From positions 1-64,000 of the forward strand of contig NW_003143650.1 of NCBI RefSeq assembly GCF_000003605.2: a stretch of DNA of 64,000 bases, read 5' to 3'. Positions 40,271 to 53,700 of the stretch are shown piece after piece; position 1 is the stretch's first letter, and each line of letters opens with the position of its first letter. Both the position numbers and the translations under genes were made by a program. A model generated the notes under the pieces. It ran no database searches, had not been told where the DNA came from, and was given only the letters and a program-made list of their open reading frames with translations. The stretch is from Saccoglossus kowalevskii (lineage: Eukaryota; Hemichordata; Enteropneusta; Harrimaniidae).

Positions 40271-43130
40271 GTGTGTCTGTCTGTATCTCTGTCCACGTAT
40301 GTGTCCGATACGCCGACTACAACCAGTCTACGCATGTTTAGCTCCGGTGTGTCTGTCTGTATGTCTGTCCGCGTTTGTGTCCGATACGCCGACTACAACC
40401 AGTCTACGCATGTTTAGCTCCGGTGTGTCTGTCTGTATCTCTGTCCGCGTTTGTGTCCGATACGCCGACTACAACCAGTCTACGCATGTTTAGCTCTGGT
40501 GTGTCTGTCTGTATCTCTGTCCGCGTATGTGTCCGATACGCCGACTACAACCAGTCTACGCATGTTTAGCTCCGGTGTGTCTGTCTGTATCTCTGTCCGC
40601 GTATGTGTCCGATACGCCGACTACAACCAGTCTACGCATGTTTAGCTCTGGTGTGTCTGTCTGTATCTCTGTCCGCGTATGTGTCCGATACGCCGACTAC
40701 AACCAGTCTACGCATGTTTAGCTCCGGTGTGTCTGTCTGTATCTCAGTCCGCGTATGTGTCCGATACGCTGACTACAACCAGTCTACGCATGTTTAGCTT
40801 CGGTGTGTCTGTCATACGCCGACTACAACCAGTCTACGCATGTTTAGCTCCAGTGTGTCTGTCTGTATCTCTGTCCACGTATGTGTCCGATATGCCGACT
40901 ACAACCAGTCTACGCATGTTTAGCTCCGGTGTGTCTGTCTGTATCTCTGTCCACGTATGTGTCCGATACGCCAACTACAACCAGTCTACGCATGTTTAGC
41001 TCCAGTGTGTCTGTCTGTATCTCTGTCCACGTATGTGTCCGATACGCCGACTACAACCAGTCTACGCATGTTTAGCTCCGGTGTGTCTGTCTGTATCTCT
41101 GTCCACGTATGTGTCCGATACGCCGACTACAACCAGTCTACGCATGTTTAGCTCCGGTGTGTCTGTCTGTATCTCTGTCCACGTATGTGTCCGATACGAT
41201 GACTACAACCAGTCTACGCATGTTTAGCTCCGGTGTGTCTGTCTGTATCTCTGTCCGCGTATGTGTCCGATACGCCGACTACAACCAGTCTACGCATGTT
41301 TAGCTCCGGTGTGTCTGTCTGTATCTCTGTCCACGTATGTGTCCGATACGCCGACTACAACCAGTCTACGCATGTTTAGCTCCGGTGTGTCTGTCTGTAT
41401 CTCTGTCCGCGTATGTGTACGATACGCCGACTACAACCAGTCTATGCATGTTTAGCTCCGGAGTGTCTGTCTGTATCTCTGTCCACGTATGTGTCCGATA
41501 CGCCGACTACAACCAGTCTACGCATGTTTACCTCCGGTGTGTCTGTCTGTATCTCTGTCCACGTATGTGTCCGATACGCCGACTACAACTAGTCTACGCA
41601 TGTTTAGCTCAGATGTGTCTGTCTGTATCTCTGTCCACGTATGTGTCCGATACGCCGACTACAACCAGTCTACGCATGTTTAGCTCCGGTGTGTCTGTCT
41701 GTATCTCTGTCCACGTATGTGTCCGAAACGCCGACTACAACCAGTCTACGCATGTTTAGCTCCGATGTGTCTGTCTGTATCTCTGTCCACGTATGTGTCC
41801 GATACGCCGACTACAACCAGTCTACGCATGTTTAGCTCCGGTGTGTCTGTCTGTATCTCTGTCCACGTATGTGTCCGATACGCCGACTACAACCAGTCTA
41901 CGCATGTTTAGCTCCAGTGTGTCTGTCTGTATCTCTGTCCACGTATGTGTCCGATACGCCGACTACAACCAGTCTACGCATGTTTAGCTCCGGTGTGTCT
42001 GTCTGTATCTCTGTCCACGTATGTGTGCGATACGCCGACTACAACCAGTCTACGCATGTTTAGCTCCGGTGTGTCTGTCTGTATCTCTGTCCACGTATGT
42101 GTCCGATACGCCGACTACAACCAGTCTACGCATGTTTAGCTCCGGTGTGTCTGTCTGTATCTCTGTCCGCGTATGTGTCCGATACGCCGACTACAACCAG
42201 TCTACGCATGTTTAGCTCCGGTGTGTCTGTCTGTATCTCTGTCCACGTATGTGTCCGATACGCCGACTACAACCAGTCTACGCATGTTTAGCTCCGATGT
42301 GTCTGTCTGTATCTCTGTCCACGTATGTGTCCGATACGCCGACTACAACCAGTCTACGCATGTTTAGCTCCGGTGTGTCTGTCTGTATCTCTGTCCACGT
42401 ATGTGTCCGATACGCCGACTACAACCAGTCTACGCATGTTTAGCTCCGGTGTGTCTGTCTGTATCGCTGTCCACGTATGTGTCCGATACGCCGACTACTA
42501 CCAGTCTACGCATGTTTAGCTCCGGTGTGTCTGTCTGTATCTCTGTCCGCGTATGTGTCCGATACGCCGACTACAACCAGTCTACGCATGTTTAGCTCCG
42601 GTGTGTCTGTCTGTATCTCTGTCCACGTATGTGTCCGATACGCCGACTACAACCAGTCTACGCATGTTTAGCTCCGGTGTGTCTGTCTGTATCTCTGTCC
42701 GCGTATGTGTACGATACGCCGACTACAACCAATCTATGCATGTTTAGCTCCGGTGTGTCTGTCTGTATCTCTGTCCACGTATGTGTCCGATACGCCGACT
42801 ACAACCAGTCTACGCATGTTTACCTCCGGTGTGTCTGTCTGTATCTCTGTCCACGTATGTGTCCGATACGCCGACTACAACTAGTCTACGCATGTTTAGC
42901 TCAGATGTGTCTGTCTGTATCTCTGTCCACGTATGTGTCCGATACGCCGACTACAACCAGTCTACGCATGTTTAGCTCCGGTGTGTCTGTCTGTATCTCT
43001 GTCCACGTATGTGTCCGAAACGCCGACTACAACCAGTCTACGCATGTTTAGCTCCGATGTGTCTGTCTGTATCTCTGTCCACGTATGTGTCCGATACGCC
43101 GACTACAACCAGTCTACGCATGTTTAGCTC
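40270..43130 (+). repeat. Satellite block duplicated from 24.4-27.6 kb, with two ACTAGT haplotypes 1,292 bp apart
   Basis: 40.27-41.33 kb equals 24.4-25.46 kb (offset 15,871). 41.35-41.8 kb equals 27.07-27.52 kb (offset 14,279). 42.3-43.1 kb equals 26.75-27.55 kb (offset 15,571). ACTAGT is at 41588 and 42880, exactly 1,292 bp (17 x 76) apart, each with tttacctcc at -57 and gtccgaaacg at +139. The differing offsets show that whole units were gained or lost between the two large copies. Confidence 0.92.
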
Positions 43131-46100
43131 CGGTGTGTCTGTCTGTATCTCTGTCCACGTATGTGTCCGATACGCCGACTACAACCAGTCTATGCATGTT
43201 TAGCTCCAGTGTGTCTGTCTGTATCTCTGTCCACGTATGTGTCCGATACGCCGACTACAACCAGTCTACGCATGTTTAGCTCCGGTGTGTCTGTCTGTAT
43301 CTCTGTCCACGTATGTGTCCGATACGCCGACTACAACCAGTCTACGCATGTTTAGCTCCGGTGTGTCTGTCTGTATCTCTGTCCACGTATGTGTCCGATA
43401 CGCCGACTACAACCAGTCTATGCATGTTTAGCTCCGGTGTGTCTGTCTGTATCTCTGTCCGCGTATGTGTCCGATACGCCGACTACAACCAGTCTACGCA
43501 TGTTTAGCTCCGGTGTGTCTGTCTGTATCTCTGTCCACGTATGTGTCCGATACGCCGACTACAACCAGTCTACGCATGTTTAGCTCCGGTGTGTCTGTCT
43601 GTATCTCTGTCCACGTATGTGTCCGATACGCTGACTACAACCAGTCTACGCATGTTTAGCTCCGGTGTGTCTGTCTGTATCTCTGTCCGCGTATGTGTCC
43701 GATACGCCGACTACAACCAGTCTACGCATGTTTAGCTCCGGTGTGTCTGTCTGTATCTCTGTCCACGTATGTGTCCGATACGCCAACTACAACCAGTCTA
43801 CGCATGTTTAGCTCTGGTGTGTCTGTCTGTATCTCTGTCCGCGTATGTGTCCGATACGCCGACTACAACCAGTCTACGCATGTTTAGCTCCGATGTGTAT
43901 GTCTGTATCTCTGTCCGCGTATGTGTCCGATACGCCGACTACAACCAGTCTACGCATGTTCAGCTCCGGTGTGTCTGTCTGTATCTCTGTCCGCGTATGT
44001 GTCCGATACGCCGACTACAACCAGTCTACGCATGTTTAGCTCCGGTGTGTCTGTCATACGCCGACTACAACCAGTCTACGCATGTTTAGCTCCGGTGTGT
44101 CTGTCTGTATCTCTGTCCACGTATGTGTCCGATATGCCGACTACAACCAGTCTATGCATGTTTAGCTCCGGTGTGTCTGTCTGTATCTCTGTCCACGTAT
44201 GTGTCCGATACGCCGACTACAACAAGTCTACGCATGTTTAGCTCCGGTGTGTCTGTCTGTATCTCTGTCCACGTATGTGTCCGATACGCCGACTACAACC
44301 AGTCTACGCATGTTTAGCTCCGGTGTGTCTGTCTGTATCTCTGTCCGCGTATGTGTCCGATATGCCGACTACAACCAGTCTACGCATGTTTAGCTCCGGT
44401 GTGTCTGTCTGTATCTCTGTCCGCGTATGTGTCCGATACGCCGACTACAACCAGTCTACGCATGTTTAGCTCCGGTGTGTCTGTCATACGCCGACTACAA
44501 CCAGTCTACGCATGTTTAGCTCCGGTGTGTCTGTCTGTATCTCTGTCCACGTATGTGTCCGATACGCCGACTACAACCAGTCTACGCATGTTTAGCTCCG
44601 GTGTGTCTGTCTGTATCTCTGTCCACGTATGTGTCTGATACGCCGACTACAACCAGTCTACGCATGTTTAGCTCCGGTGTGTCTGTCTGTATCTCTGTCC
44701 ACGTATGTGTCCGATACGCCGACTACAACCAGTCTACGCATGTTTAGCTCCGGTGTGTCTGTCTGTATCTCTGTCCACGTATGTGTCCGATACGCCGACT
44801 ACAACCAGTCTACGCATGTTTAGCTCCGGTGTGTCTGTCTGTATCTCTGTCCGCGTATGTGTCCGATACGCCGACTACAACCAGTCTACGCATGTTTAGC
44901 TCCGGTGTGTCTGTCTGTATCTCTGTCCGCGTATGTGTCCGATACGCCGACTACAACCAGTCTACGCATGTTTAGCTCCGGTGTGTCTGTCTGTATCTCT
45001 GTCCACGTATGTGTCCGATACGCCGACTACAACCAGTCTATGCATGTTTAGCTCCGGTGTGTCTGTCTGTATCTCTGTCCACGTATGTGTCCGATACGCC
45101 GACTACAACCAGTCTACGCATGTTTAGCTCCGGTGTGTCTGTCTGTATCTCTGTCCGCGTATGTGTCCGATACGCCGACTACAACCAGTCTACGCATGTT
45201 TAGCTCCGGTGTGTCTGTCTGTATCTCTGTCCGCGTATGTGTCTGATACGCCGACTACAACCAGTCTACGCATGTTTAGCTCCGGTGTGTCTGTCATACG
45301 CCGACTACAACCAGTCTACGCATGTTTAGCTCCGGTGTGTCTGTCTGTATCTCTGTCCACGTATGTGTCCGATATGCCGACTACAACCAGTCTATGCATG
45401 TTTAGCTCCGGTGTGTCTGTCTGTATCTCTGTCCACGTATGTGTCCGATACGCCGACTACAACAAGTCTACGCATGTTTAGCTCCGGTGTGTCTGTCTGT
45501 ATTTCTGTCCACGTATGTGTCCGATACGCCGACTACAACCAGTCTACGCATGTTTAGCTCCGGTGTGCCTGTCTGTATCTCTGTCCACCTATGTGTCCGA
45601 TACACCGACTACAACCAGTCTACGCATGTTTAGCTCCGGTGTGTCTGTCTGTATCTCTGTCCACGTATGTGTCCGATACGCCGACTACAACCAGTCTACG
45701 CATGTTTAGCTCTGGTGTGTCTGTCTGTATCTCTGTCCGCGTATGTGTCCGATACGCCGACTACAAACCAGTCTACGCATGTTTAGCTCCGATGTGTATG
45801 TCTGTATCTCTGTCCGCGTATGTGTCCGATACGCCGACTACTACCAGTCTACGCATGTTCAGCTCCGGTGTGTCTGTCTGTATCTCTGTCCACGTATGTG
45901 TCCGATACGCCGACTACAACCAGTCTACGCATGTTTAGCTCCGGTGTGTCTGTCTGTATCTCTGTCCACGTATGTGTCCGATACGCCGACTACAACCAGT
46001 CTACGCATGTTTAGCTCCGGTGTGTCTGTCTGTATCTCTGTCCACGTATGTGTCCGATACGCCGACTACAACCAGTCTACGCATGTTTAGCTCCGGTGTG

Positions 46101-46900
46101 TCTGTCTGTATCTCTGTCCGCGTTTGTGTCCGATACGCCGACTACAACCAGTCTACGCATGTTTAGCTCCGGTGTGTCTGTCTGTATCTCTGTCCGCGTA
46201 TGTGTCCGATACGCCGACTACAACCAGTCTACGCATGTTTAGCTCCGGTGTGTCTGTCTGTATCTCTGTCCGCATATGTGTCCGATACGCCGACTACAAC
46301 CAGTATACGCATGTTTAGCTCCGGTGTGTCTGTCTGTATCTCTGTCCGCGTATGTGTCCGATACGCCGACTACAACCAGTCTACGCATGTTTAGCTCCGG
46401 TGTGTCTGTCATACGCCGACTACAACCAGTCTACGCATGTTTAGCTCCGGTGTGTCTGTCTGTATCTCTGTCCACGTATGTGTCCGATATGCCGACTACA
46501 ACCAGTCTACGCATGTTTAGCTCCGGTGTGTCTGTCTGTATCTCTGTCCACGTATGTGTCCGATACGCCGACTACAACCAGTCTACGCATGTTTAGCTCC
46601 AGTGTGTCTGTCTGTATCTCTGTCCACGTATGTGTCCGATACGCCGACTACAACCAGTCTACGCATGTTTAGCTCCGGTGTGTCTGTCTGTATCTCTGTC
46701 CACGTATGTGTCCGATACGCCGACTACAACCAGTCTACGCATGTTTAGCTCCGGTGTGTCTGTCTGTATCTCTGTCCACGTATGTGTCCGATACGCTGAT
46801 TACAACCAGTCTACGCATGTTTAGCTCCGGTGTGTCTGTCTGTATCTCTGTCCGCGTATGTGTCCGATACGCCGACTTTAACCAGTCTACGCATGTTTAG
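43130..46900 (+). repeat. Satellite segment with four clustered 50-bp units and TTCAG units
   Basis: 50-bp junctions lie at 44055, 44485, 45295 and 46410. The first two are 430 bp apart, the same spacing as at 9.3-9.7 kb. A haplotype of gatatgcc, tatgcatg and aacaagtctac follows the junctions at 44055 and 45295, and also those at 57440 and 60045. TTCAG units are at 43961 and 45860. Single variants include gtatttctg (about 45500), gtgtgcctg (about 45567), gtccaccta (about 45587) and gactttaacc (about 46873). An extra A is at about 45766. Confidence 0.92.
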
Positions 46901-49900
46901 CTCCGGTGTGTCTGTCTGTATCTCTGTCCACGTATGTGTCCGATATGCCGACTACAACCAGTCTACGCATGTTTAGCTCCGGTGTGTCTCTCTGTATCTC
47001 TGTCCACGTATGTGTCCGATACGCTGACTACAACCAGTCTACGCATGTTTAGCTCCGGTGTGTCTGTCTGTATCTCTGTCCGCGTATGTGTCCGATACGC
47101 CGACTACAACCAGTCTACGCATGTTTAGCTCCGGTGTGTCTGTCTGTATCTCTGTCCACGTATGTGTCCGATACGCCGGCTACAACCAGTCTACGCATGT
47201 TTAGCTCCGGTGTGTCTGTCTGTATCTCTGTCCACGTATGTGTCCGATATGCCGACTACAACCAGTCTACGCATGTTTAGCTCCGGTGTGTCTGTCTGTA
47301 TCTCTGTCCACGTATGTGTCCGATATGCCGACTACAACCAGTCTACGCATGTTTAGCTCCGGTGTGTCTGTCTGTATGTCTGTCCGCGTATGTGTCCGAT
47401 ACGCCGACTACAACCAGTCTACGCATGTTTAGCTCCGGTGTGTCTGTCTGTATCTCTGTCCACGTATGTGTCCGATACGCCGACTACAACCAGTCTACGC
47501 ATGTTTAGCTCCGGTGTGTCTGTCTGTATCTCTGTCCACGTATGTGTCCGATACGCTGACTACAACCAGTCTACGCATGTTTAGCTCCGGTGTGTCTGTC
47601 TGTATCTCTGTCCGCGTATGTGTCCGATACGCCGACTACAACCAGTCTACACATGTTTAGCTCCGGTGTGTCTGTCTGTATCTCTGTCCACGTATGTGTC
47701 CGATACGCCGGCTACAACCAGTCTACGCATGTTTAGCTCCGGTGTGTCTGTCTGTATCTCTGTCCACGTATGTGTCCGATACGCCGACTACAACCAGTCT
47801 ACGCATGTTTAGCTCCGGTGTGTCTGTCTGTATCTCTGTCCACGTATGTGTCCGATACGCCGACTACAACCAGTCTACGCATGTTTAGCTCCGGTGTATC
47901 TGTCTGTATCTCTGTCCACCTATGAGTCAGATACGCCGACTACAACCAGTCTACGCATGTTTAGCTCCGGTGTGTCTGTCTGTATCTCTGTCCACGTATG
48001 TGTCCGATACGCCGACTACAACCAGTCTACGCATGTTTAGCTCTGGTGTGTCTGTCTGTATCTCTGTCCGCGTATGTGTCCGATACGCCGACTACAACCA
48101 GTCTACGCATGTTTAGCTCCGAAGTGTATGTCTGTATCTCTGTCCGCGTATGTGTCCGATACGCCGACTACAACCAGTCTACGCATGTTTAGCTCCGGTG
48201 TGTCTGTCTGTATCTCTGTCCTCGTATGTGTCCGATACGCTGACTACAACCAGTCTACGCATGTTTAGCTCCGGTGTGTCTGTCTGTATCTATGTCCGCG
48301 TATGTGTCCGATACGCCGACTACAACCAGTCTACGCATGTTTAGCTCCGGTGTGTCTGTCTGTATCTCTGTCCACGTATGTATCCGATACGCCGGCTACA
48401 ACCAGTCTACGCATGTTTAGCTCCGGTGTGTCTGTCTGTATCTCTGTCCACGTATGTGTCCGATACGCCGACTACAACCAGTCTACGCATGTTTAGCTCC
48501 GGTGTGTCTGTCTGTATCTCTGTCCACGTATGTGTCCGATACGCCGACTACAACCAGTCTACGCATGTTTAGCTCCGGTGTGTCTGTCTGTATCTCTGTC
48601 CGCGTATGTGTCCGATACGCCGACTACAACCAGTCTACGCATGTTTAGCTCCGGTGTGTCTGTCTGTATCTCTGTCCACGTATGTGTCCGATACGCCGAC
48701 TACAACCAGTCTACGCATGTTTAGCTCCGGTGTGTCTGTCTGTATCTCTGTTCACGTATGTGTCCGATACGCTGACTACAACCAGTCTACGCATGTTTAG
48801 CTCCGGTGTGTCTGTCTGTATCTCTGTCCACGTATGTGTCCGATACGCCGACTACAACCAGTATACGCATGTTTAGCTCCGGTGTGTCTGTCTGTATCTC
48901 TGTCCACCTATGAGTCAGATACGCCGACTACAACCAGTCTACGCATGTTTAGCTCCGGTGTGTCTGTCTGTATCTCTGTCCACGTATGTGTCCGATACGC
49001 CGACTACAACCAGTCTACGCATGTTTAGCTCTGGTGTGTCTGTCTGTATCTCTGTCCGCGTATGTGTCCGATACGCCGACTACAACCAGTCTACGCATGT
49101 TTAGCTCCGAAGTGTATGTCTGTATCTCTGTCCGCGTATGTGTCCGATACGCCGACTACAACCAGTCTACGCATGTTTAGCTCCGGTGTGTCTGTCTGTA
49201 TCTCTGTCCACGTATGTGTCCGATACGCCGACTACAACCAGTCTATGCATGTTTAGCTCCGGTGTGTCTGTCTGTATCTCTGTCCACGTATGTGTCCGAT
49301 ACGCTGACTACAACCAGTCTACGCATGTTTAGCTCCGGTGTGTCTGTCTGTATCTCTGTCCGCGTATGTGTCCGATACGCCGACTACAACCAGTCTACGC
49401 ATGTTTAGCTCCGGTGTGTCTGTCTGTATCTCTGTCCACGTATGTGTCCGATATGCCGACTACAACCAGTCTACGCATGTTTAGCTCCGGTGTGTCTGTC
49501 TGTATCTCTGTCCACGTATGTGTCCGATACGCTGACTACAACCAGTCTACGCATGTTTAGCTCCGGTGTGTCTGTCTGTATCTCTGTCCGCGTATGTGTC
49601 CGATACGCCGACTACAACCAGTCTACGCATGTTTAGCTCCGGTGTGTCTGTCTGTATCGCTGTCCACGTATGTGTCCGATACGCCGACTACTACCAGTCT
49701 ACGCATGTTTAGCTCCGGTGTGTCTGTCTGTATCTCTGTCCGCGTATGTGTCCGATACGCCGACTACAACCAGTCTACGCATGTTTAGCTCCGGTGTGTC
49801 TGTCTGTATCTCTGTCCACGTATGTGTCCGATACGCCGACTACAACCAGTCTACGCATGTTTAGCTCCGGTGTGTCTGTCTGTATCGCTGTCCACGTATG

Positions 49901-50700
49901 TGTCCGATACGCCGACTACTACCAGTCTACGCATGTTTAGCTCCGGTGTGTCTGTCTGTATCTCTGTCCGCGTATGTGTCCGATACGCCGACTACAACCA
50001 GTCTACGCATGTTTAGCTCCGGTGTGTCTGTCTGTATCTCTGTCCGCGTATGTGTCCGATACGCCGACTACAACCAGTCTACGCATGTTTAGCTCCGAAG
50101 TGTATGTCTGTATCTCTGTCCGCGTATGTGTCCGATACGCCGACTACAACCAGTCTACGCATGTTTAGCTCCGGTGTGTCTGTCTGTATCTCTGTCCACG
50201 TATGTGTCCGATACGCCGACTACAACCAGTCTATGCATGTTTAGCTCCGGTGTGTCTGTCTGTATCTCTGTCCACGTATGTGTCCGATACGCTGACTACA
50301 ACCAGTCTACGCATGTTTAGCTCCGGTGTGTCTGTCTGTATCTCTGTCCGCGTATGTGTCCGATACGCCGACTACAACCAGTCTACGCATGTTTAGCTCC
50401 GGTGTGTCTGTCTGTATCTCTGTCCACGTATGTGTCCGATATGCCGACTACAACCAGTCTACGCATGTTTAGCTCCGGTGTGTCTGTCTGTATCTCTGTC
50501 CACGTATGTGTCCGATACGCTGACTACAACCAGTCTACGCATGTTTAGCTCCGGTGTGTCTGTCTGTATCTCTGTCCGCGTATGTGTCCGATACGCCGAC
50601 TACAACCAGTCTACGCATGTTTAGCTCCGGTGTGTCTGTCTGTATCTCTGTCCACGTATGTGTCCGATACGCCGGCTACAACCAGTCTACGCATGTTTAG
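46900..50700 (+). repeat. Satellite block with a 988-bp (13-unit) period, about three copies
   Basis: The cctatgagtcag unit at 47921 recurs at 48909 (offset 988). The gctccgaagtgtatg unit at about 48119 recurs at about 49107 and 50095 (988 each). The run tatgcatg, gctgac, gatatgcc, gctgac after the second recurs after the third with the same offset. The periods break where tatcgctgtcc/gactactacc units (49.66 and 49.88 kb, 228 bp apart) occupy one copy. This is the same 13-unit length as at 22.4-24.3 kb but made of different variants. Confidence 0.88.
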
Positions 50701-53700
50701 CTCCGGTGTGTCTGTCTGTATCTCTGTCCACGTATGTGTCCGATACGCCGACTACAACCAGTCTACGCATGTTTAGCTCCGGTGTGTCTGTCTGTATCTC
50801 TGTCCACGTATGTGTCCGATACGCCGACTACAACCAGTCTACGCATGTTTAGCTCCAGTGTGTCTGTCTGTATCTCTGTCCGCGTATGTGTCCGATACGC
50901 CGACTACAACCAGTCTACGCATGTTTAGCTCCGGTGTGTCTGTCTGTATCTCTGTCCACGTATGTGTCCGATACGCCGACTACAACCAGTCTACGCATGT
51001 TTAGCTCCGGTGTGTCTGTCTGTATCTCTGTCCACGTATGTGTCCGATACGCCGACTACAACCAGTCTACGCATGTTTAGCTCCGGTGTGTCTGTCTGTA
51101 TCTCTGTCCGCGTATGTGTCCGATACGCCGACTACAACCAGTCTACGCATGTTTAGCTCCGGTGTGTCTGTCTGTATCTCTGTCCACGTATGTGTCCGAT
51201 ACGCCGACTACAACCAGTCTACGCATGTTTAGCTTCGGTGTGTCTGTCTGTATCTCTGTCCACGTACGTGTATGTGTCCGATACGCCGACTACAACCGTT
51301 CTACGCATGTTTAGCTCCGGTGTGTCTGTCTGTATCTCTGTCCGCGTATGTGTCCGATACGCCGACTACAACCAGTCTACGCATGTTTAGCTCCGGTGTG
51401 TCTGTCTGTATCTCTGTCCGCGTATGTGTCCGATACGCCGACTACAACCAGTCTACGCATGTTTAGCTCCGGTGTGTCTGTCTGTATCTCTGTCCGCGTA
51501 TGTGTCCGATACGCCGACTACAACCAGTCTACGCATGTTTAGCTCCGGTGTGTCTGTCTGTATCTCTGTCCACGTATGTGTCCGATACGCCGACTACAAC
51601 CAGTCTACGCATGTTTAGCTCCGGTGTGTCTGTCTGTATCTCTGTCCACGTATGTGTCCGATACGCCGACTACAACCAGTCTACGCATGTTTAGCTCCGG
51701 TGTGTCTGTATGTATCTCTGTCCACGTGTGTGTCCGATACGCCGACTACAACCAGTCTACGCATGTTTAGCTCCGGTGTGTCTGTCTGTATCTCTGTCCA
51801 CGTATGTGTCCGATACGCCGACTACAACCAGTCTACGCATGTTTAGCTCCGGTGTGTCTGTCTGTATCTCTGTCCACGTATGTGTCCGATATGCCGACTA
51901 CAACCAGTCTACGCATGTTTAGCTCCGGTGTGTCTGTCTGTATCTCTGTCCACGTATGTGTCCGATACGCTGACTACAACCAGTCTACGCATGTTTAGCT
52001 CCGGTGTGTCTGTCTGTATCTCTGTCCGCGTATGTGTCCGATACGCCGACTACAACCAGTCTACGCATGTTTAGCTCCGGTGTGTCTGTCTGTATCTCTG
52101 TCCACGTATGTGTCCGATACGCCGGCTACAACCAGTCTACGCATGTTTAGCTCCGGTGTGTCTGTCTGTATCTCTGTCCACGTATGTGTCCGATACGCCG
52201 ACTACAACCAGTCTACGCATGTTTAGCTCCGGTGTGTCTGTCTGTATCTCTGTCCACGTATGTGTCCGATACGCCGACTACAACCAGTCTACGCATGTTT
52301 AGCTCCGGTGTGTCTGTCTGTATCTCTGTCCACGTATGTGTCCGATACGCCGACTACAACCAGTCTACGCATGTTTAGCTCCGGTGTGTCTGTCTGTATC
52401 TCTGTCCGCGTATGTGTCCGATACGCCGACTACAACCAGTCTACGCATGTTTAGCTCCGGTGTGTCTGTCTGTATCTCTGTCCACGTATGTGTCCGATAC
52501 GCCGACTACAACCAGTCTACGCATGTTTAGCTCCGGTGTGTCTGTCTGTATCTCTGTCCGCGTTTGTGTCCGATACGCCGACTACAACCAGTCTACGCAT
52601 GTTTAGCTCCGGTGTGTCTGTCTGTATCTCTGTCCGCGTATGTGTCCGATACGCCGACTACAACCAGTCTACGCATGTTTAGCTCCGGTGTGTCTGTCTG
52701 TATCTCTGTCCGCGTATGTGTCCGATACGCCGACTACAACCAGTCTACGCATGTTTAGCTCCGGTGTGTCTGTCATACGCCGACTACAACCAGTCTATGC
52801 ATGTTTAGCTCCGGTGTGTCTGTCTGTATCTCTGTCCACGTATGTGTCCGATATGCCGACTACAACCAGTCTACGCATGTTTAGCTCCGGTGTGTCTGTC
52901 TGTATCTATGTCCACGTATGTGTCCGATACGCCGACTACAACCAGTCTACGCATGTTTAGCTCCGGTGTGTCTGTCTGTATCTCTGTCCACGTATGTGTC
53001 CGATACGCCGACTACAACCAGTCTACGCATGTTTAGCTCCAGTGTGTCTGTCTGTATCTCTGTCCACGTATGTGTCCGATACGCCGACTACAACCAGTCT
53101 ACGCATGTTTAGCTCCGGTGTGTCTGTCTGTATCTCTGTCCACGTATGTGTCCGATACGCCGACTACAACCAGTCTACGCATGTTTAGCTCCGGTGTGTC
53201 TGTCTGTATCTCTGTCCGCGTATGTGTCCGATACGCCGACTACAACCAGTCTACGCATGTTTAGCTCCGGTGTGTCTGTCTGTATCTCTGTCCACGTATG
53301 TGTCCGATACGCCGACTACAACCAGTCTACGCATGTTTAGCTCCGGTGTGTCTGTCTGTATCTCTGTCCACGTATGTGTCCGATATGCCGACTACAACCA
53401 GTCTACGCATGTTTAGCTCCGGTGTGTCTGTCTGTTCTCTGTCCACGTATGTGTCCGATACGCCGACTACAACCAGTCTACGCATGTTTAGCTCCGGTGT
53501 GTCTGTCTGTATCTCTGTCCACGTATGTGTCCGATACGCCAACTACAACCGGTCTACGCATGTTTAGCTCCGGTGTGTCTGTCTGTATCTCTGTCCACGT
53601 ATGTGTCCGATACGCCGACTACAACCAGTCTACGCATGTTTAGCTCCGGTGTGTCTGTCTGTATCTCTGTCCACGTACATGTATGTGTCCGATACGCCGA

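Noticed and set aside
53327-53542. Reverse-strand open frame of 71 codons
   Set aside because: It arises from a 1-bp loss in a 75-bp unit that joins two frames of the complementary satellite strand. The reverse strand has three stops per unit elsewhere.
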